From contig CAJUCC010000031.1 of assembly GCA_910585205.1 (NCBI GenBank), forward strand, positions 1 to 39,987: 39,987 nucleotides of DNA, in the 5' to 3' direction. Of the stretch, positions 15,031 to 23,332 are shown one piece after another (the first letter of the stretch is position 1; the number at the start of each line of letters is the position of its first letter). The stretch comes from an uncultured Lachnospiraceae bacterium. GTDB lineage: Bacteria; Bacillota; Clostridia; Lachnospirales; Lachnospiraceae. The position numbers and the translations under genes were made by a program. A model generated the notes under the pieces. It ran no database searches. It saw nothing but the letters and a program-made list of their open reading frames with translations, and was not told the DNA's origin.

Positions 15031-15798
15031 TTAATGCATGCCCCCGTGATGGCCGTGGCCGCTGCCGCCTCCATGGTTTCCGCCGCCGCTGCCCTCTCCG
15101 TTTCCGTTATGCTCTCTGCACGTCTCGATCCGGCTTTGAATCTCTCCCATCGTCATGGCATGGCAGCTCTCCACGGTAATGCTTTCGTCATATTGTAACA
15201 GTTCCAGACAGGCTCTGTATTTCCCGAATGACATTTCATGTTGGTGCGCTTCTTTCATACAGGTCATATCGCTGCTGTATACCACTCCCCCGTATGCCTG
15301 AAAGCTGTTGTCTGCGTTAATTGCCTCCATCATCGTATCGGGATCACCCGAAATAACCGTGAAAACCGGCTTTGCATTGCCTTCAAGGAACCGGCTGTAA
15401 TGCGCATCCCCCAGCAGCCGGTCAATCGCCTGGATATAGGAAATATTTTTCAGCCGTACATGCTGCACAATGTCCCGCCCGTCCGCATTGTAGCCCTGGG
15501 CGGATACCACTCTCCCAAAACAGTTGATTCCCAGTTCTATGGAGGGATTCACATCGATACTGATATAAGACACCGGCCTGTTATATACAAAGAAACCGCC
15601 CGTTCCCATCAGAAAGAACAAACAAAAGACAGCCAGCACATACCGGAAACCGGCATGTCTGTTGCCGGGAAACAGCTTTTGTTTTCTGTCTTGCTTCTCT
15701 CTTTGTTCCTGCAGATACCGCAGCGTATTCTGTTTCAGTTCTTCCGACGCACGGATTTCCCGCATGCTCTGCCGGATGCCGTCCCGCATTGTGCTCAT
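15031..15798 (-). CDS. RsgI-like membrane anti-sigma factor with Gly/His-rich tail
   Basis: A 255-residue single-pass membrane protein. Residues 1-50 are charged and cytoplasmic, suited to holding the sigma factor. A membrane helix spans about 53-72. The outside part opens with PVSYISIDVNPSIELGIN (75-92), the core motif of the RsgI periplasmic domain; the Asn-Pro pair (84-85) corresponds to a self-cleavage site described in clostridial RsgI proteins. The last 25 residues are GNGEGSGGGNHGGG and GHGHHGGMH, an unusual Gly/His tail that could bind metal or polymer. The start codon overlaps the sigma-factor stop (ATGA at 15795-15798), and GGGAGGTGAGC precedes it, so the pair is co-translated. Signal sensed outside is unknown. 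RsgI domains normally pair with SigI; here the partner is an ECF factor. Confidence 0.8.
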   Translation of the reverse strand: MSTMRDGIRQSMREIRASEELKQNTLRYLQEQREKQDRKQKLFPGNRHAGFRYVLAVFCLFFLMGTGGFFVYNRPVSYISIDVNPSIELGINCFGRVVSAQGYNADGRDIVQHVRLKNISYIQAIDRLLGDAHYSRFLEGNAKPVFTVISGDPDTMMEAINADNSFQAYGGVVYSSDMTCMKEAHQHEMSFGKYRACLELLQYDESITVESCHAMTMGEIQSRIETCREHNGNGEGSGGGNHGGGSGHGHHGGMH

Positions 15799-16274
15799 GC
15801 CTGCTCACCTCCCAACCGTTTCCGCAGCATTTCTTTTGCCCGGGAAAGCCATGTATAAATGGTGTTTTCTTTTCGTCCCAGTATACCGGCAATCTCGACC
15901 GCCGAATATCCCTCGAAATAATGCAGATAAATGACATTTCGATACTTCTCGGGAAGCTTCAGCACACTTTCCAGAATCTCCGCGGATTCCTCATCCAGCG
16001 ATCTGCTTTCCTCGTTCAGTACCGACAGCGGCACCCATTTTCTGCGCGAAAGGCTGCGCAGCCAGTCCGTGCAGGCGTTGATCGTCACCCGTGCAAACCA
16101 CGCCTTCTCATGTTCCCGGCTCTCAAACGAACCTTCATAGAGCAGGTACTTCATATAGACATTCTGAAACACATCCTCCGTGTCATGTCTGTTTTTCAAA
16201 TGCACGAGACAGATCCTCCGCACCATATCCGCATAATCTTCCATTACACGGTTTACATCCTCTGCGCTTTTCAA
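15795..16274 (-). CDS. ECF-type RNA polymerase sigma factor
   Basis: A 159-residue group IV sigma factor with only regions 2 and 4. Region 2 covers about residues 8-75 (DYADMVRRICLVHLKNRHDTEDVFQNVYMKYL is split across helices here), including the typical DTEDVFQ motif; region 4 covers about 100-152 with LPEKYRNVIYLHYFEG and EIAGILGRKENTIYTWLSRAKEML, the helix-turn-helix that reads the -35 box. The start is TTG at 16272-16274, seven bases after GGGAG. The following gene is its probable membrane anti-sigma. The secreted Cys/His peptide gene upstream is separated from it by a terminator but has an ECF-like promoter, so it is a likely regulon member. Confidence 0.9.
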   Translation of the reverse strand: MKSAEDVNRVMEDYADMVRRICLVHLKNRHDTEDVFQNVYMKYLLYEGSFESREHEKAWFARVTINACTDWLRSLSRRKWVPLSVLNEESRSLDEESAEILESVLKLPEKYRNVIYLHYFEGYSAVEIAGILGRKENTIYTWLSRAKEMLRKRLGGEQA

Positions 16275-16385
16275 GGTTTTTCTCCCTTCTTATCGCGGGT
16301 ACCGCTCCCTGTCATTTGGAACAAAAAACATGGCATACCCATTTCTCAATGCAGGCTACCATTTCCTTTTGACCCGGACATGGCA

Positions 16386-16419
16386 AAATAATAAGGCCCC
16401 GCCGTCCAACGGCGGGGTC
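16386..16419 (-). terminator. Terminator after the Cys/His peptide gene
   Basis: CCCCGCCGT (16397-16405) and ACGGCGGGG (16409-16417) form a 9-bp GC-rich stem with a 3-base loop; the minus strand then reads CCTTATTATTTTG. It lies 16 bases past the peptide stop codon and separates that gene from the sigma-factor gene. Confidence 0.75.
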
Positions 16420-16434
16420 CCGGCCTGCTAGCCA

Positions 16435-16686
16435 CTATCTGTGAGAATGATGATATGAGCCGTGTCCCGTCCGGGGGCAGTATCCTGCACCGTCATGATG
16501 CACAGTCCCGTCGCAGTCTGCTCCGATCTGGCATACCCCGTCCACATCGCAGCTTCCGTCTGCATAGCAGTAAACAGGCTGCGCGTTGCCTCTGCCATGA
16601 TGTGCATACGCCACACTTGATGTTCCTCCGGCCATAACACAAACCGCAGCAGCAACCGCCATACCTCTGAACCAATATTTACGCAT
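16435..16686 (-). CDS. Small secreted Cys/His-rich peptide
   Basis: An 83-residue precursor. Residues 1-28 are a clear signal peptide (MRKYWFRG, then a hydrophobic core and a cut after AYA). The mature 55 residues hold Cys at 40, 46, 52, 58 and 70, the first four exactly six residues apart, plus eight His (29, 30, 63, 64, 75, 79, 80, 82) and several Asp. This suggests metal binding or regular disulfides outside the cell. The frame is open up to 16836, but I choose the ATG at 16684-16686 because GGAGGGATTTCATT precedes it and the signal peptide begins there. No family recognised. An ECF-like promoter upstream and the ECF sigma/anti-sigma pair downstream suggest a shared stress module; the anti-sigma also ends in a Gly/His tail. 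Confidence 0.7.
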   Translation of the reverse strand: MRKYWFRGMAVAAAVCVMAGGTSSVAYAHHGRGNAQPVYCYADGSCDVDGVCQIGADCDGTVHHDGAGYCPRTGHGSYHHSHR

Positions 16687-16739
16687 AATGAAATCCCTCC
16701 GTCTTTTCTCTTCCTGTTTTTGTTTTGTTTCATAAGGAA

Positions 16740-16766
16740 TACGTATGACAGAGGGAAATCCTTTCA
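16740..16766 (-). promoter_or_regulatory. ECF-sigma-like promoter of the Cys/His peptide gene
   Basis: On the minus strand TGAAAG (16761-16766), 17 bases and CGTA (16740-16743) resemble the SigW-class pattern TGAAAC-N16-CGTA. It would start transcription about 50 bases before the peptide ATG. Confidence 0.45.
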
Positions 16767-16786
16767 TTTTTTTCCAAAAAATAAAA

Positions 16787-17296
16787 TTAATTTGTACTCC
16801 CGAATCCTCCTGTGCGCACCGTATCCGTGGCATCATCGGTCGTCAGTCCATATTCGAGGAAAACGCCCTGAATGAAACCCATTCCCCGGTCTACCCGCAG
16901 TTCCATGCCGACTTTGGAATCATTGGTAATCCGCACCATGATATGCCCTTCGTTCTCCGCATAAAAATAGTCGCTGTCGATAATCCCCACCGTATTGTTC
17001 AACTGCAGACGATATTTAAAGCCAAGCCCGCTGCGGGGATACAACATCAATACCCAGTCCTCTTCCATCTCCACACGAATGCCGGTCGGAATCAGCAGTT
17101 CTCTGCCCGGGCTGATATTAAATGTCATCGGCGAATAAAAATCATATCCGGCACTGCCTTTTGTCGCCCTTGCCGGCAGTTTCACCTGATCGTAGAGTTC
17201 ATCGATCTCCGCATCCGTAAATCCGGGAACCGCCTTGTCCAGATCCTCTTTAAAGCGTTCTTTGCTCACCTTATAAAACTTCGCAACTCTTTTCAT
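16787..17296 (-). CDS. dut: dUTP diphosphatase (trimeric dUTPase family)
   Basis: A 169-residue dUTPase that turns dUTP into dUMP and pyrophosphate, keeping uracil out of DNA and feeding thymidylate synthesis. The family motifs are in order: PARATKGSAGYDFYSP (41-56, motif I), YPRSGLGFK (86-94, motif II), LNNTVGIIDSDY (99-110, motif III with the catalytic Asp), RGMGFIQ (137-143, motif IV) and RTGGFGSTN (161-169, motif V with the P-loop-like tail). It has about 40 extra N-terminal residues, and motif III runs on as FYAENEGHI instead of the usual RGEI, a small local oddity. GAAGGAGGAAAC precedes the ATG. It follows nrdG by 45 bases and probably shares the nrd operon. Confidence 0.9.
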   Translation of the reverse strand: MKRVAKFYKVSKERFKEDLDKAVPGFTDAEIDELYDQVKLPARATKGSAGYDFYSPMTFNISPGRELLIPTGIRVEMEEDWVLMLYPRSGLGFKYRLQLNNTVGIIDSDYFYAENEGHIMVRITNDSKVGMELRVDRGMGFIQGVFLEYGLTTDDATDTVRTGGFGSTN

Positions 17297-17341
17297 GTTT
17301 CCTCCTTCGTTACGTCTTTCTCATGCGTTACCGCATTCCTG

Positions 17342-17857
17342 TTACTGTTCTATATAATCGCCGCAATGCAAAACCGGGCCGGCGCCCGCGCCCCGCATCA
17401 GGCTTTTTCTGACATCGATTACTCTCTGGTTTCTGCTGCCTTTCCACATCAGACGGGGGTCATGCTCCCCGATATGAAATTCCCCGTCCACCAGTACGTC
17501 AATCTGCCGCATCAGCGGATCGCCCGCCACATTTTCCCAGACATCCCCGGTATAGAGCCAGATCGTCTTTTGCGGCTCTTTTTCCCGGATCTCCGCGATC
17601 AGCCGCCGCACATCCGACCGGTTGCACGGATGCAGCGGGTCGCCGCCGGAAAAGGTAATGCCGGATATATAGGGCTTTGCAAGCTGCGCGAAGATTTCGC
17701 CGCGCGCAGCATCGTCAAACGGCAGACCGCCGTTGGGATCCCATGTCACCGGATTGTGACACCCACGGCAGCAATGCGAACAACCGGCCACCCAGAGGAC
17801 AACCCGCAGGCCATCGCCGTTGAGCATATCGTCTTTTGTTATATTGTGATACCGCAT
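17342..17857 (-). CDS. nrdG: Anaerobic ribonucleotide reductase activating enzyme
   Basis: A 171-residue radical-SAM activase that makes the glycyl radical on NrdD. The iron-sulfur motif CxxxCxxC is Cys26, Cys30 and Cys33 within CSHCCRGCHNP. SAM-binding elements include TFSGGDPLHP near residue 95 and IWLYTGD. The size is normal for NrdG. The start is the ATG at 17855-17857, preceded by AGAGGAGAAAAAC; the upstream extension to 17884 begins with GTG and lacks such a site. It follows nrdD after 77 bases on the same strand and works as its partner under strict anaerobiosis. Confidence 0.95.
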   Translation of the reverse strand: MRYHNITKDDMLNGDGLRVVLWVAGCSHCCRGCHNPVTWDPNGGLPFDDAARGEIFAQLAKPYISGITFSGGDPLHPCNRSDVRRLIAEIREKEPQKTIWLYTGDVWENVAGDPLMRQIDVLVDGEFHIGEHDPRLMWKGSRNQRVIDVRKSLMRGAGAGPVLHCGDYIEQ

Positions 17858-17934
17858 GTTTTTCTCCTCTTGGCTTGCCTTCACTCTGTGTTCAGTTTAC
17901 CACGCCCCCATTCGCAAAACCACGCCCTTCGGCG

Positions 17935-20121
17935 CTACATGCTTATCCGGTCGGCGATTTCGGCCATTTTGGCGTCGTTGAGACGGGTGTCGCCATGTAT
18001 GCGGGAGTAGGAGAGGTAGCCGTTCATGCGGTCAATTTTCGTCAGATTGCGGCTGCCGCACCGGGGGCATACATCCATTTCCAATTCCTGATGGCCGCAG
18101 TCGTCGCAGTATGCGAGTGAGAGGTTGACTCCCTCATAGAATCCCATATCCATGGCGCGCCGGATCAGTGTGCGGATCGCTTCCGTATTGTAATCAATGG
18201 GATATTTCACATACTGGATTTTGCCGCCGTTGGACATCTCCCAGAAACGGTATTCTTTGTCCTGTTTCTCGATCGGCGTAATGTCTTCCGAGACGTGACA
18301 GTGGAAGCTGTTGCTCACATATTCTCTGTCGGAGACGCCTTCCACAATGCCGTATTTCTCGCGGAACTGCCGCACCTGCAGGCCGCAGAGATTTTCTGCC
18401 GGCGTACCGTAAATGGCGTAGAGGTTGCCGTCCGCTTCTTTATATTCCTGCACTTTCTGGTTGATATGCTCGAGCACTTCCAAAGCAAATGCGCCGTCTT
18501 CCACAAGCGATTTGCCGTTATACAATTCCTGCAGCTCATTGAGGGCGGTAATCCCGAAAGAAGCCGTCGCCGATTTGAGGATGGGTTTGATCTTATCGGT
18601 CAGCTTCAGATGACCGCCCAGAAATCCCCCTTCACAGTATGCCAGCGGATTGGTCGAAGCACGCATTTCGCCCAGATAGGCATACGTCCGGATATGAAGC
18701 TGACGGATCAGATTCAGATAATAGTCCAGCACCTCATAAAAATCGCGGCTCTCCTGCCTTGATTTTGCCAGTATCATCGGCAGATGCAGGGAAACGGCCC
18801 CGATATTAAAGCGACCCACAAATACCGGCACATCACGGTCATCCGCAGGATACATCCCACCCCGCTCATACCACGGAGACAGAAACGCCCGGCATCCCAT
18901 CGGTGAAATAATCTTGCCGTACTGCTTATACATACTTGCGATATACCCTCTTCCCGTCAGGGAGAGCCAGTCGGGATACATTGTCTTTGCAGAGCAGCGC
19001 ACGCCCGCTTCGAATACATCCTCCAGCTCCCGGCCCGGCCCGTGAAGGTTCTCGTCGTATAAAAAAACAATCTTCGGAAAAAGAACCGGCTTTTTACACC
19101 CGTCCTTTCCCTGCCCTTTGCGTCTGACATCGAGCATGGAAATGGTCGCCAGTCTCGCAAAACGGCCGGTTCCCGTCCCGGCCGTCACCGTGATAAAAGG
19201 ATAGTCGCCCCGGCTGCTGGCAACGGTGTTAAATTTATACTCCCATCCCTGAAACCCCTGTTCGAATTCCTTTACCACGTCATGATAGGATTCGCTTTCC
19301 GCCCGCTCCCGTTCAATCCCCAGGCGTGTATATTTCTCAATATTCCGCCGGTAAGATTTCTCGGCATACGGCTCCAGAATCAGATCCACGCTCGGCACGG
19401 TAAAACCGCCATACTGCTGACTGGCGGCGCTCAGCACAATATCCCCGATTACGTCAAACGCCACGTCCAGCGTCTTTGGCTCATTGTACCAGATATTTCC
19501 CATTTCAAATCCGCCCGAGAGCACATGCTCCACATCAAAGAGACAACAATTCATCGTATCCCTTCTGGCAGACATGTCATGGACATAGATATAGCCGTCA
19601 CGGCATGCCTGAATTTCCTCTGTCGTCATAAAAAACTTCTGGTACAGTTCTTTATTCAACTGGTTGAAAATCAGACTCCGCTTTGTCGAGACCAGCGCCG
19701 AATCCGTGTTGGCATTTTCCTTGTCGCCCACATACATGATGGACTGGCTCTTTTTGTATACATCGTCCAGCATCCGCACGAAATCCTGCTTATAGTTGCG
19801 GTAATCCCGGTAGCTTTTCGCTACTATCGGTTTCACCTGCTCCAGTGCGCTCTCGACGATATTATGCATAACCGGGATGGGAATCGCGTCCACATCCATC
19901 TCTTCCACCTTGTCAATCACAAACCGGCAGATATGTTCTTTTTCGTCCCCGGTAAACTTTGTCAGGGCACGGTATGCGGATTTCCCCACCGCATCAATGA
20001 CTTTCTGAACATTGAACGCTTCTCTGCTGCCGTCCTTTTTAATCACCCACATCTGCCGCCCGGGCTGAAAACGCTGCCTGTAATCCAGATCTGTCGCTTC
20101 TTCCATAGACGCCTTACTCAT
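17935..20121 (-). CDS. nrdD: Anaerobic ribonucleoside-triphosphate reductase
   Basis: A 728-residue class III ribonucleotide reductase, reducing NTPs to dNTPs with formate as reductant. An ATP-cone regulatory domain lies at about 24-115 (VIKKDGSREAFNVQKVIDAV). The barrel carries DMSARRDTMNCCLFD and the NSFHCHVSEDITPIEKQ region. Near the C-terminus a zinc site is formed by Cys672, Cys675, Cys685 and Cys688, and the glycyl radical is Gly701 in RMNGYLSYSR, in place of the common RVCGYL. AGGAGGAGATACGG precedes the ATG. nrdG follows on the same strand. The presence of only this oxygen-sensitive class in the window agrees with an obligate anaerobe. A 56-residue membrane protein gene lies just upstream. 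Confidence 0.97.
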   Translation of the reverse strand: MSKASMEEATDLDYRQRFQPGRQMWVIKKDGSREAFNVQKVIDAVGKSAYRALTKFTGDEKEHICRFVIDKVEEMDVDAIPIPVMHNIVESALEQVKPIVAKSYRDYRNYKQDFVRMLDDVYKKSQSIMYVGDKENANTDSALVSTKRSLIFNQLNKELYQKFFMTTEEIQACRDGYIYVHDMSARRDTMNCCLFDVEHVLSGGFEMGNIWYNEPKTLDVAFDVIGDIVLSAASQQYGGFTVPSVDLILEPYAEKSYRRNIEKYTRLGIERERAESESYHDVVKEFEQGFQGWEYKFNTVASSRGDYPFITVTAGTGTGRFARLATISMLDVRRKGQGKDGCKKPVLFPKIVFLYDENLHGPGRELEDVFEAGVRCSAKTMYPDWLSLTGRGYIASMYKQYGKIISPMGCRAFLSPWYERGGMYPADDRDVPVFVGRFNIGAVSLHLPMILAKSRQESRDFYEVLDYYLNLIRQLHIRTYAYLGEMRASTNPLAYCEGGFLGGHLKLTDKIKPILKSATASFGITALNELQELYNGKSLVEDGAFALEVLEHINQKVQEYKEADGNLYAIYGTPAENLCGLQVRQFREKYGIVEGVSDREYVSNSFHCHVSEDITPIEKQDKEYRFWEMSNGGKIQYVKYPIDYNTEAIRTLIRRAMDMGFYEGVNLSLAYCDDCGHQELEMDVCPRCGSRNLTKIDRMNGYLSYSRIHGDTRLNDAKMAEIADRISM

Positions 20122-20159
20122 CCGTATCTCCTCCTGGGTCTGCTCCTTCTCACCGCCTG

Positions 20160-20330
20160 TCAGTCTGCCGCGTTACCTGCACCGCGCTCACCGGCTGCCG
20201 CCTCTTTTGCATCCTTTGCCTTTCTCCATTTGATGCCTGCGAAACACCCCGCTATTGTAAGCGCCACAAAAACCGCGAACAAAATCACATATGAAAAAAA
20301 ATAACCGAAAAACGCATTGATACTTGCCAT
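20160..20330 (-). CDS. Small single-helix membrane protein upstream of nrdD
   Basis: A 56-residue protein from the ATG at 20328-20330, which is preceded by AAAGGATGAATGTAAC. One membrane helix (about residues 7-31, FFGYFFSYVILFAVFVAL and on) is followed by a basic stretch (KWRKAKDAKE) and an Ala/Gly-rich end, so the C-terminus probably stays in the cytoplasm. The frame is open further upstream but that part covers the promoter. I recognise no family function. It is the first gene after a good promoter and lies 38 bases before nrdD, so it is likely co-transcribed with the reductase; whether it has any role in dNTP synthesis is unknown. Confidence 0.65.
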   Translation of the reverse strand: MASINAFFGYFFSYVILFAVFVALTIAGCFAGIKWRKAKDAKEAAAGERGAGNAAD

Positions 20331-20396
20331 GTTACATTCATCCTTTCCACTCTGTTTCCATATTCCGTACCCGTCCGTGAATGCGGACACAACCCC

Positions 20397-20425
20397 ATTA
20401 TAAACAATCTGCCCCCAAAAAGCAA
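20397..20425 (-). promoter_or_regulatory. Promoter of the 56-residue protein / nrdD / nrdG operon
   Basis: On the minus strand TTGCTT (20420-20425), 17 bases and TATAAT (20397-20402). It lies inside the last codons of rnhA, about 70 bases before the small protein's ATG. A short hairpin GTCCGCATTCACGGAC falls in the leader. No obvious NrdR box was found. Confidence 0.6.
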
Positions 20426-20889
20426 TCACTGTCCGTCAGCAGGTTATCGCCGTCCGCCGCCGCCGTGGCAAGGCTGTCGCAGCGTTCATTCTCGGGATGG
20501 CCGTTATGTCCCTTTACCCAGGTAAAGCATACCGTATGCGGCGCTTTTGCCGCAAGCAGCCGTTTCCAGAGATCAACATTTTTCACCTTTCCCGTCGAAC
20601 TCTTCCAGCCCCTTTTCTGCCAGTTGTCAATCCACTTCTTGTTAAAAGCGTCCGTTACATACCGGGAATCCGAAATAACTTCCACGTCGCACGGCCGAAT
20701 CAGCGCTTCCAGTCCGATAATAACCGCCATCAGCTCCATCCGGTTATTGGTCGTCTTTTTATAACCGGCGCTGTATTCCCGCTTGTGTAGTGTTCCCTCC
20801 TTATCGGTATAGTGCAGAATCGTCCCGTAACCGCCCGGTCCGTCCGGGTTGCCTCTGGCCGAACCGTCTGTATAAATCGTCACTTTCAT
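20398..20889 (-). CDS. rnhA: Ribonuclease HI
   Basis: A 163-residue RNase H1 cleaving the RNA strand of RNA-DNA hybrids. It begins MKVTIYTDGSARGNPDGPGG with the first catalytic Asp8, then Glu52 (NNRMELMA), Asp74 (VISDSRYV) and Asp138 (NERCDSLA), plus the usual WVKGHNGHPENE loop with the His that helps catalysis. The basic handle region (KKWIDNWQKRGWK) of the enterobacterial-type enzyme is present. The start overlaps the end of the MutS-like gene in an ATGA arrangement, making it the last gene of the PNP operon. Confidence 0.95.
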   Translation of the reverse strand: MKVTIYTDGSARGNPDGPGGYGTILHYTDKEGTLHKREYSAGYKKTTNNRMELMAVIIGLEALIRPCDVEVISDSRYVTDAFNKKWIDNWQKRGWKSSTGKVKNVDLWKRLLAAKAPHTVCFTWVKGHNGHPENERCDSLATAAADGDNLLTDSDCFLGADCL

Positions 20890-22619
20890 TTCCAGATTCC
20901 CTCCTCTGCAAACGCTGCCGCCTGGCGCGCCGCCCCTTCCACAATTTCACTGTCGTATCCCACTGCTTCCAGCAGTTTTATCGCATTCCCCGTCTGTGAT
21001 ACACCACGCAGCAGACGGTAGGGGAAATGTATATCGCCGTCTGTGATTTCCTCGGAAAAATAATAGGAATCATACCGGTCTGCCAGCAGCCCTGTCAGTT
21101 CCCGGTCATGCGTCGCCGCAAAACAAAGCATCCGCGGCGGCCGGACCGCTTTCAGTATCCAGGCGGATGCCGCAATCCGTTCCACAGTGCCCGTTCCCCG
21201 CAGAATTTCATCCACAAAGCAAAAAACCGGGGCGGCATCGTCTTTTCCCGCATCCAGAATCCGTTTCAGGGAGAGGATCTCGGCCATATAACTGCTCTCT
21301 CCCGTCTGAATGTCTCCGCTTCTGCCCTTTCCGTCCGCCATGGCGGTGTAGAGACGGCAAAACGGCGCCGAAAAGCGCTCCGCCAGCGCGGTATGAATCG
21401 TCTGGGAGAGCAGCAGGTTGACGGCAATGGTCTGCAGAAAAGTCGATTTCCCCGAGGCGTTTGAACCCGTCAGCAATACGCCTCTGCCCTCCGTCATTTC
21501 AATGCTGTTCGGCACGGGATGTTCCAGGAGCGGATGGACACAGGATACGGCATGCAGTCCCCCGGTTTTTGCATAATCGTTGTCCGCATTGCCTGCATCT
21601 TTTATGTCATACAGACAGGGGATACAGTATTGCCGCAGTGACAGGCGGTACATGGCAATGCTGATGCAGCTGTCCGCATATCCCATACAGGCGTAAGCTT
21701 CCCCGATCTCCTTTCGCAGCGACAATATCTTTTTCTGCAACGATGCAAACTGTATCAGATCCACATGAAACAGCATGCGGATATAATCCCCGATCATGGC
21801 AAAGGGGCCTCTGTTCCCGGCGCCGCTCTGCATCACCCAGAAGCTGCGCCGCCGCAGTCCGCGCAGTTTTGCGACGCACGCCGCCATATCCGTATGCAGG
21901 TTTTGTTCCAGCTCTGACCGTACGGCGGGTTCCAGCACACGGCACAGTTTTTCCATATTGTGTACCATGCGCAGCAGCCACGCAATCATCCGCAGATGCG
22001 GCAGCATCCCCGCCCGTCTGCGAAAATACGCAATCACTTGAACGATCATCACCCCTGCCAGCAGGCAAAAGCCTACGCCGCCGCTCCACGCCATACAAAA
22101 CGCAGAGACAGCATAAGCGGCAAGCGCGGCATACTCCCCGCCCGTTCGGCGCACGTTCATCCGCTCCATCGCGGCGAGGCAGCGATGAAAGTCCATCCCC
22201 TTTTCCCATCCCGTCTCCGACAGCAGCATCTGTACGGCAATCCGCTGTTCGGGATGGGAGAGGAAGTAAGAAACCGCACCTTCCCACCGCGCCGCCTCCG
22301 TCTCCCCCGCCGCCGGGCAGTGCAGGCAGGCATAAAGATATTCTCTCCCCGCCTGTGACCGGGTATAGTCCAGACGCCGGAAAACCGCATCCATTTCCAG
22401 ATCCTTCCAGGTAACGGCATCAATGGCAAAGGCGGGATGCAGCGTGCGCAGATACCCGTCCGGCGCAGGGCCGCCGCTGCGCGCCGCAGGCGGTTTTCCC
22501 TCCATATGCAAAAGGCTTTCGCGCAGAGAGGCTTTCCGCCTTCTCTCCTCCCGCATGCCCTGCAGAAACAAAAAGCCGAGCGCCAGAGGGAAGAAAGCCG
22601 CCGCCCACAGATAACTCAT
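20886..22619 (-). CDS. Membrane-anchored MutS-family ATPase without mismatch-recognition domain
   Basis: A 577-residue protein whose C-terminal third is a MutS ATPase: Walker A GSNASGKST (385-393), the QTGESSYMAEILSLKRIL segment, Walker B FCFVDEILRGTGT and an ATHDREL signature. The N-terminal mismatch-recognition and connector domains of MutS are missing; instead there is a membrane helix at about 4-20 and a pair of helices at about 163-199, with a helical lever/clamp-like stretch between. Such short MutS relatives are common in Firmicutes and poorly characterised. The start overlaps the MBL gene (22616-22619) and the end overlaps rnhA, so it is translated as part of a tight operon. A role at the membrane rather than in classic repair is suggested by the helices but not shown. 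Confidence 0.85.
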   Translation of the reverse strand: MSYLWAAAFFPLALGFLFLQGMREERRRKASLRESLLHMEGKPPAARSGGPAPDGYLRTLHPAFAIDAVTWKDLEMDAVFRRLDYTRSQAGREYLYACLHCPAAGETEAARWEGAVSYFLSHPEQRIAVQMLLSETGWEKGMDFHRCLAAMERMNVRRTGGEYAALAAYAVSAFCMAWSGGVGFCLLAGVMIVQVIAYFRRRAGMLPHLRMIAWLLRMVHNMEKLCRVLEPAVRSELEQNLHTDMAACVAKLRGLRRRSFWVMQSGAGNRGPFAMIGDYIRMLFHVDLIQFASLQKKILSLRKEIGEAYACMGYADSCISIAMYRLSLRQYCIPCLYDIKDAGNADNDYAKTGGLHAVSCVHPLLEHPVPNSIEMTEGRGVLLTGSNASGKSTFLQTIAVNLLLSQTIHTALAERFSAPFCRLYTAMADGKGRSGDIQTGESSYMAEILSLKRILDAGKDDAAPVFCFVDEILRGTGTVERIAASAWILKAVRPPRMLCFAATHDRELTGLLADRYDSYYFSEEITDGDIHFPYRLLRGVSQTGNAIKLLEAVGYDSEIVEGAARQAAAFAEEGIWK

Positions 22620-23332
22620 ACGATAAACTCCTGTCCGGCAAACGAAATTTTCATTATCCTGTCCGCATACGGTTTTCCCGCCCCGCTTTTGCGAAAGCGG
22701 TCAATTACCGCATAATCGTCCCACATATGCATCGGGAATACCACCCCCGCATCGGTCCGCTCCAGAAACAGCCGCATGCCAAGTCCGTCGTGTTTCCCGA
22801 GCCGCGGATCAAGCGGCACAAAAGCGGCGTCAAAATGCCGTCCGGCAATCCGGGCAATCTCCGCCCGGTAATCCTTTTCCATCCGGGCATTCCATGCCGG
22901 GTCTTCCCCTTCCCAGTGCCACCAGTTCAGATCGCCCGCATGGTAAATCGTTTTCCCTTCCACGCAGACAAGGAACGCCACACCCTCATCTGTGGAACGC
23001 AGCGTTTCGACCGTAATGTCCTCCCACTGCGTGGTCGTGTTTTTTCCCGTATTGGTGATCGCGGAGCGCACCGAGCAGTCCACACCCTTCCGCTCCAGAT
23101 ATTTTTCGTTTACTCTGATGTCGGAGCCGAGAAAGTAATGCAGCTTTTTATATTGACTGATATAGTCAAAAATTTTCAGATCAAAGTGATCGGGATGTTT
23201 GTGCGACGCAAAAAACAGAATCGTTTTATCGTTTTCCCATTCGGGGAGTTTTCCCCGGTAATAATCAAAAACAAGCACATGGCTGTCCAGCTCCACCGCA
23301 AAACCGCTGTGATACAGATATGTGATTTTCAT
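22616..23332 (-). CDS. MBL-fold metallohydrolase, UlaG-like
   Basis: A 238-residue metallo-beta-lactamase-fold protein. The metal motif HxHxDH is SHKHPDHF with His44, His46, Asp48 and His49; a later YHAGDLNWWHW supplies the Asp ligand, and FPMHMWDDY near residue 210 supplies the last His. It resembles the L-ascorbate-6-phosphate lactonase-like (UlaG/RNase Z-type) branch, but substrate cannot be read from sequence. No signal peptide, so cytoplasmic. Start and stop overlap the cytidine deaminase and MutS-like genes in ATGA arrangements, which places it in a nucleoside-salvage operon and makes a nucleotide-related or phosphodiester substrate conceivable. Confidence 0.85.
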   Translation of the reverse strand: MKITYLYHSGFAVELDSHVLVFDYYRGKLPEWENDKTILFFASHKHPDHFDLKIFDYISQYKKLHYFLGSDIRVNEKYLERKGVDCSVRSAITNTGKNTTTQWEDITVETLRSTDEGVAFLVCVEGKTIYHAGDLNWWHWEGEDPAWNARMEKDYRAEIARIAGRHFDAAFVPLDPRLGKHDGLGMRLFLERTDAGVVFPMHMWDDYAVIDRFRKSGAGKPYADRIMKISFAGQEFIV

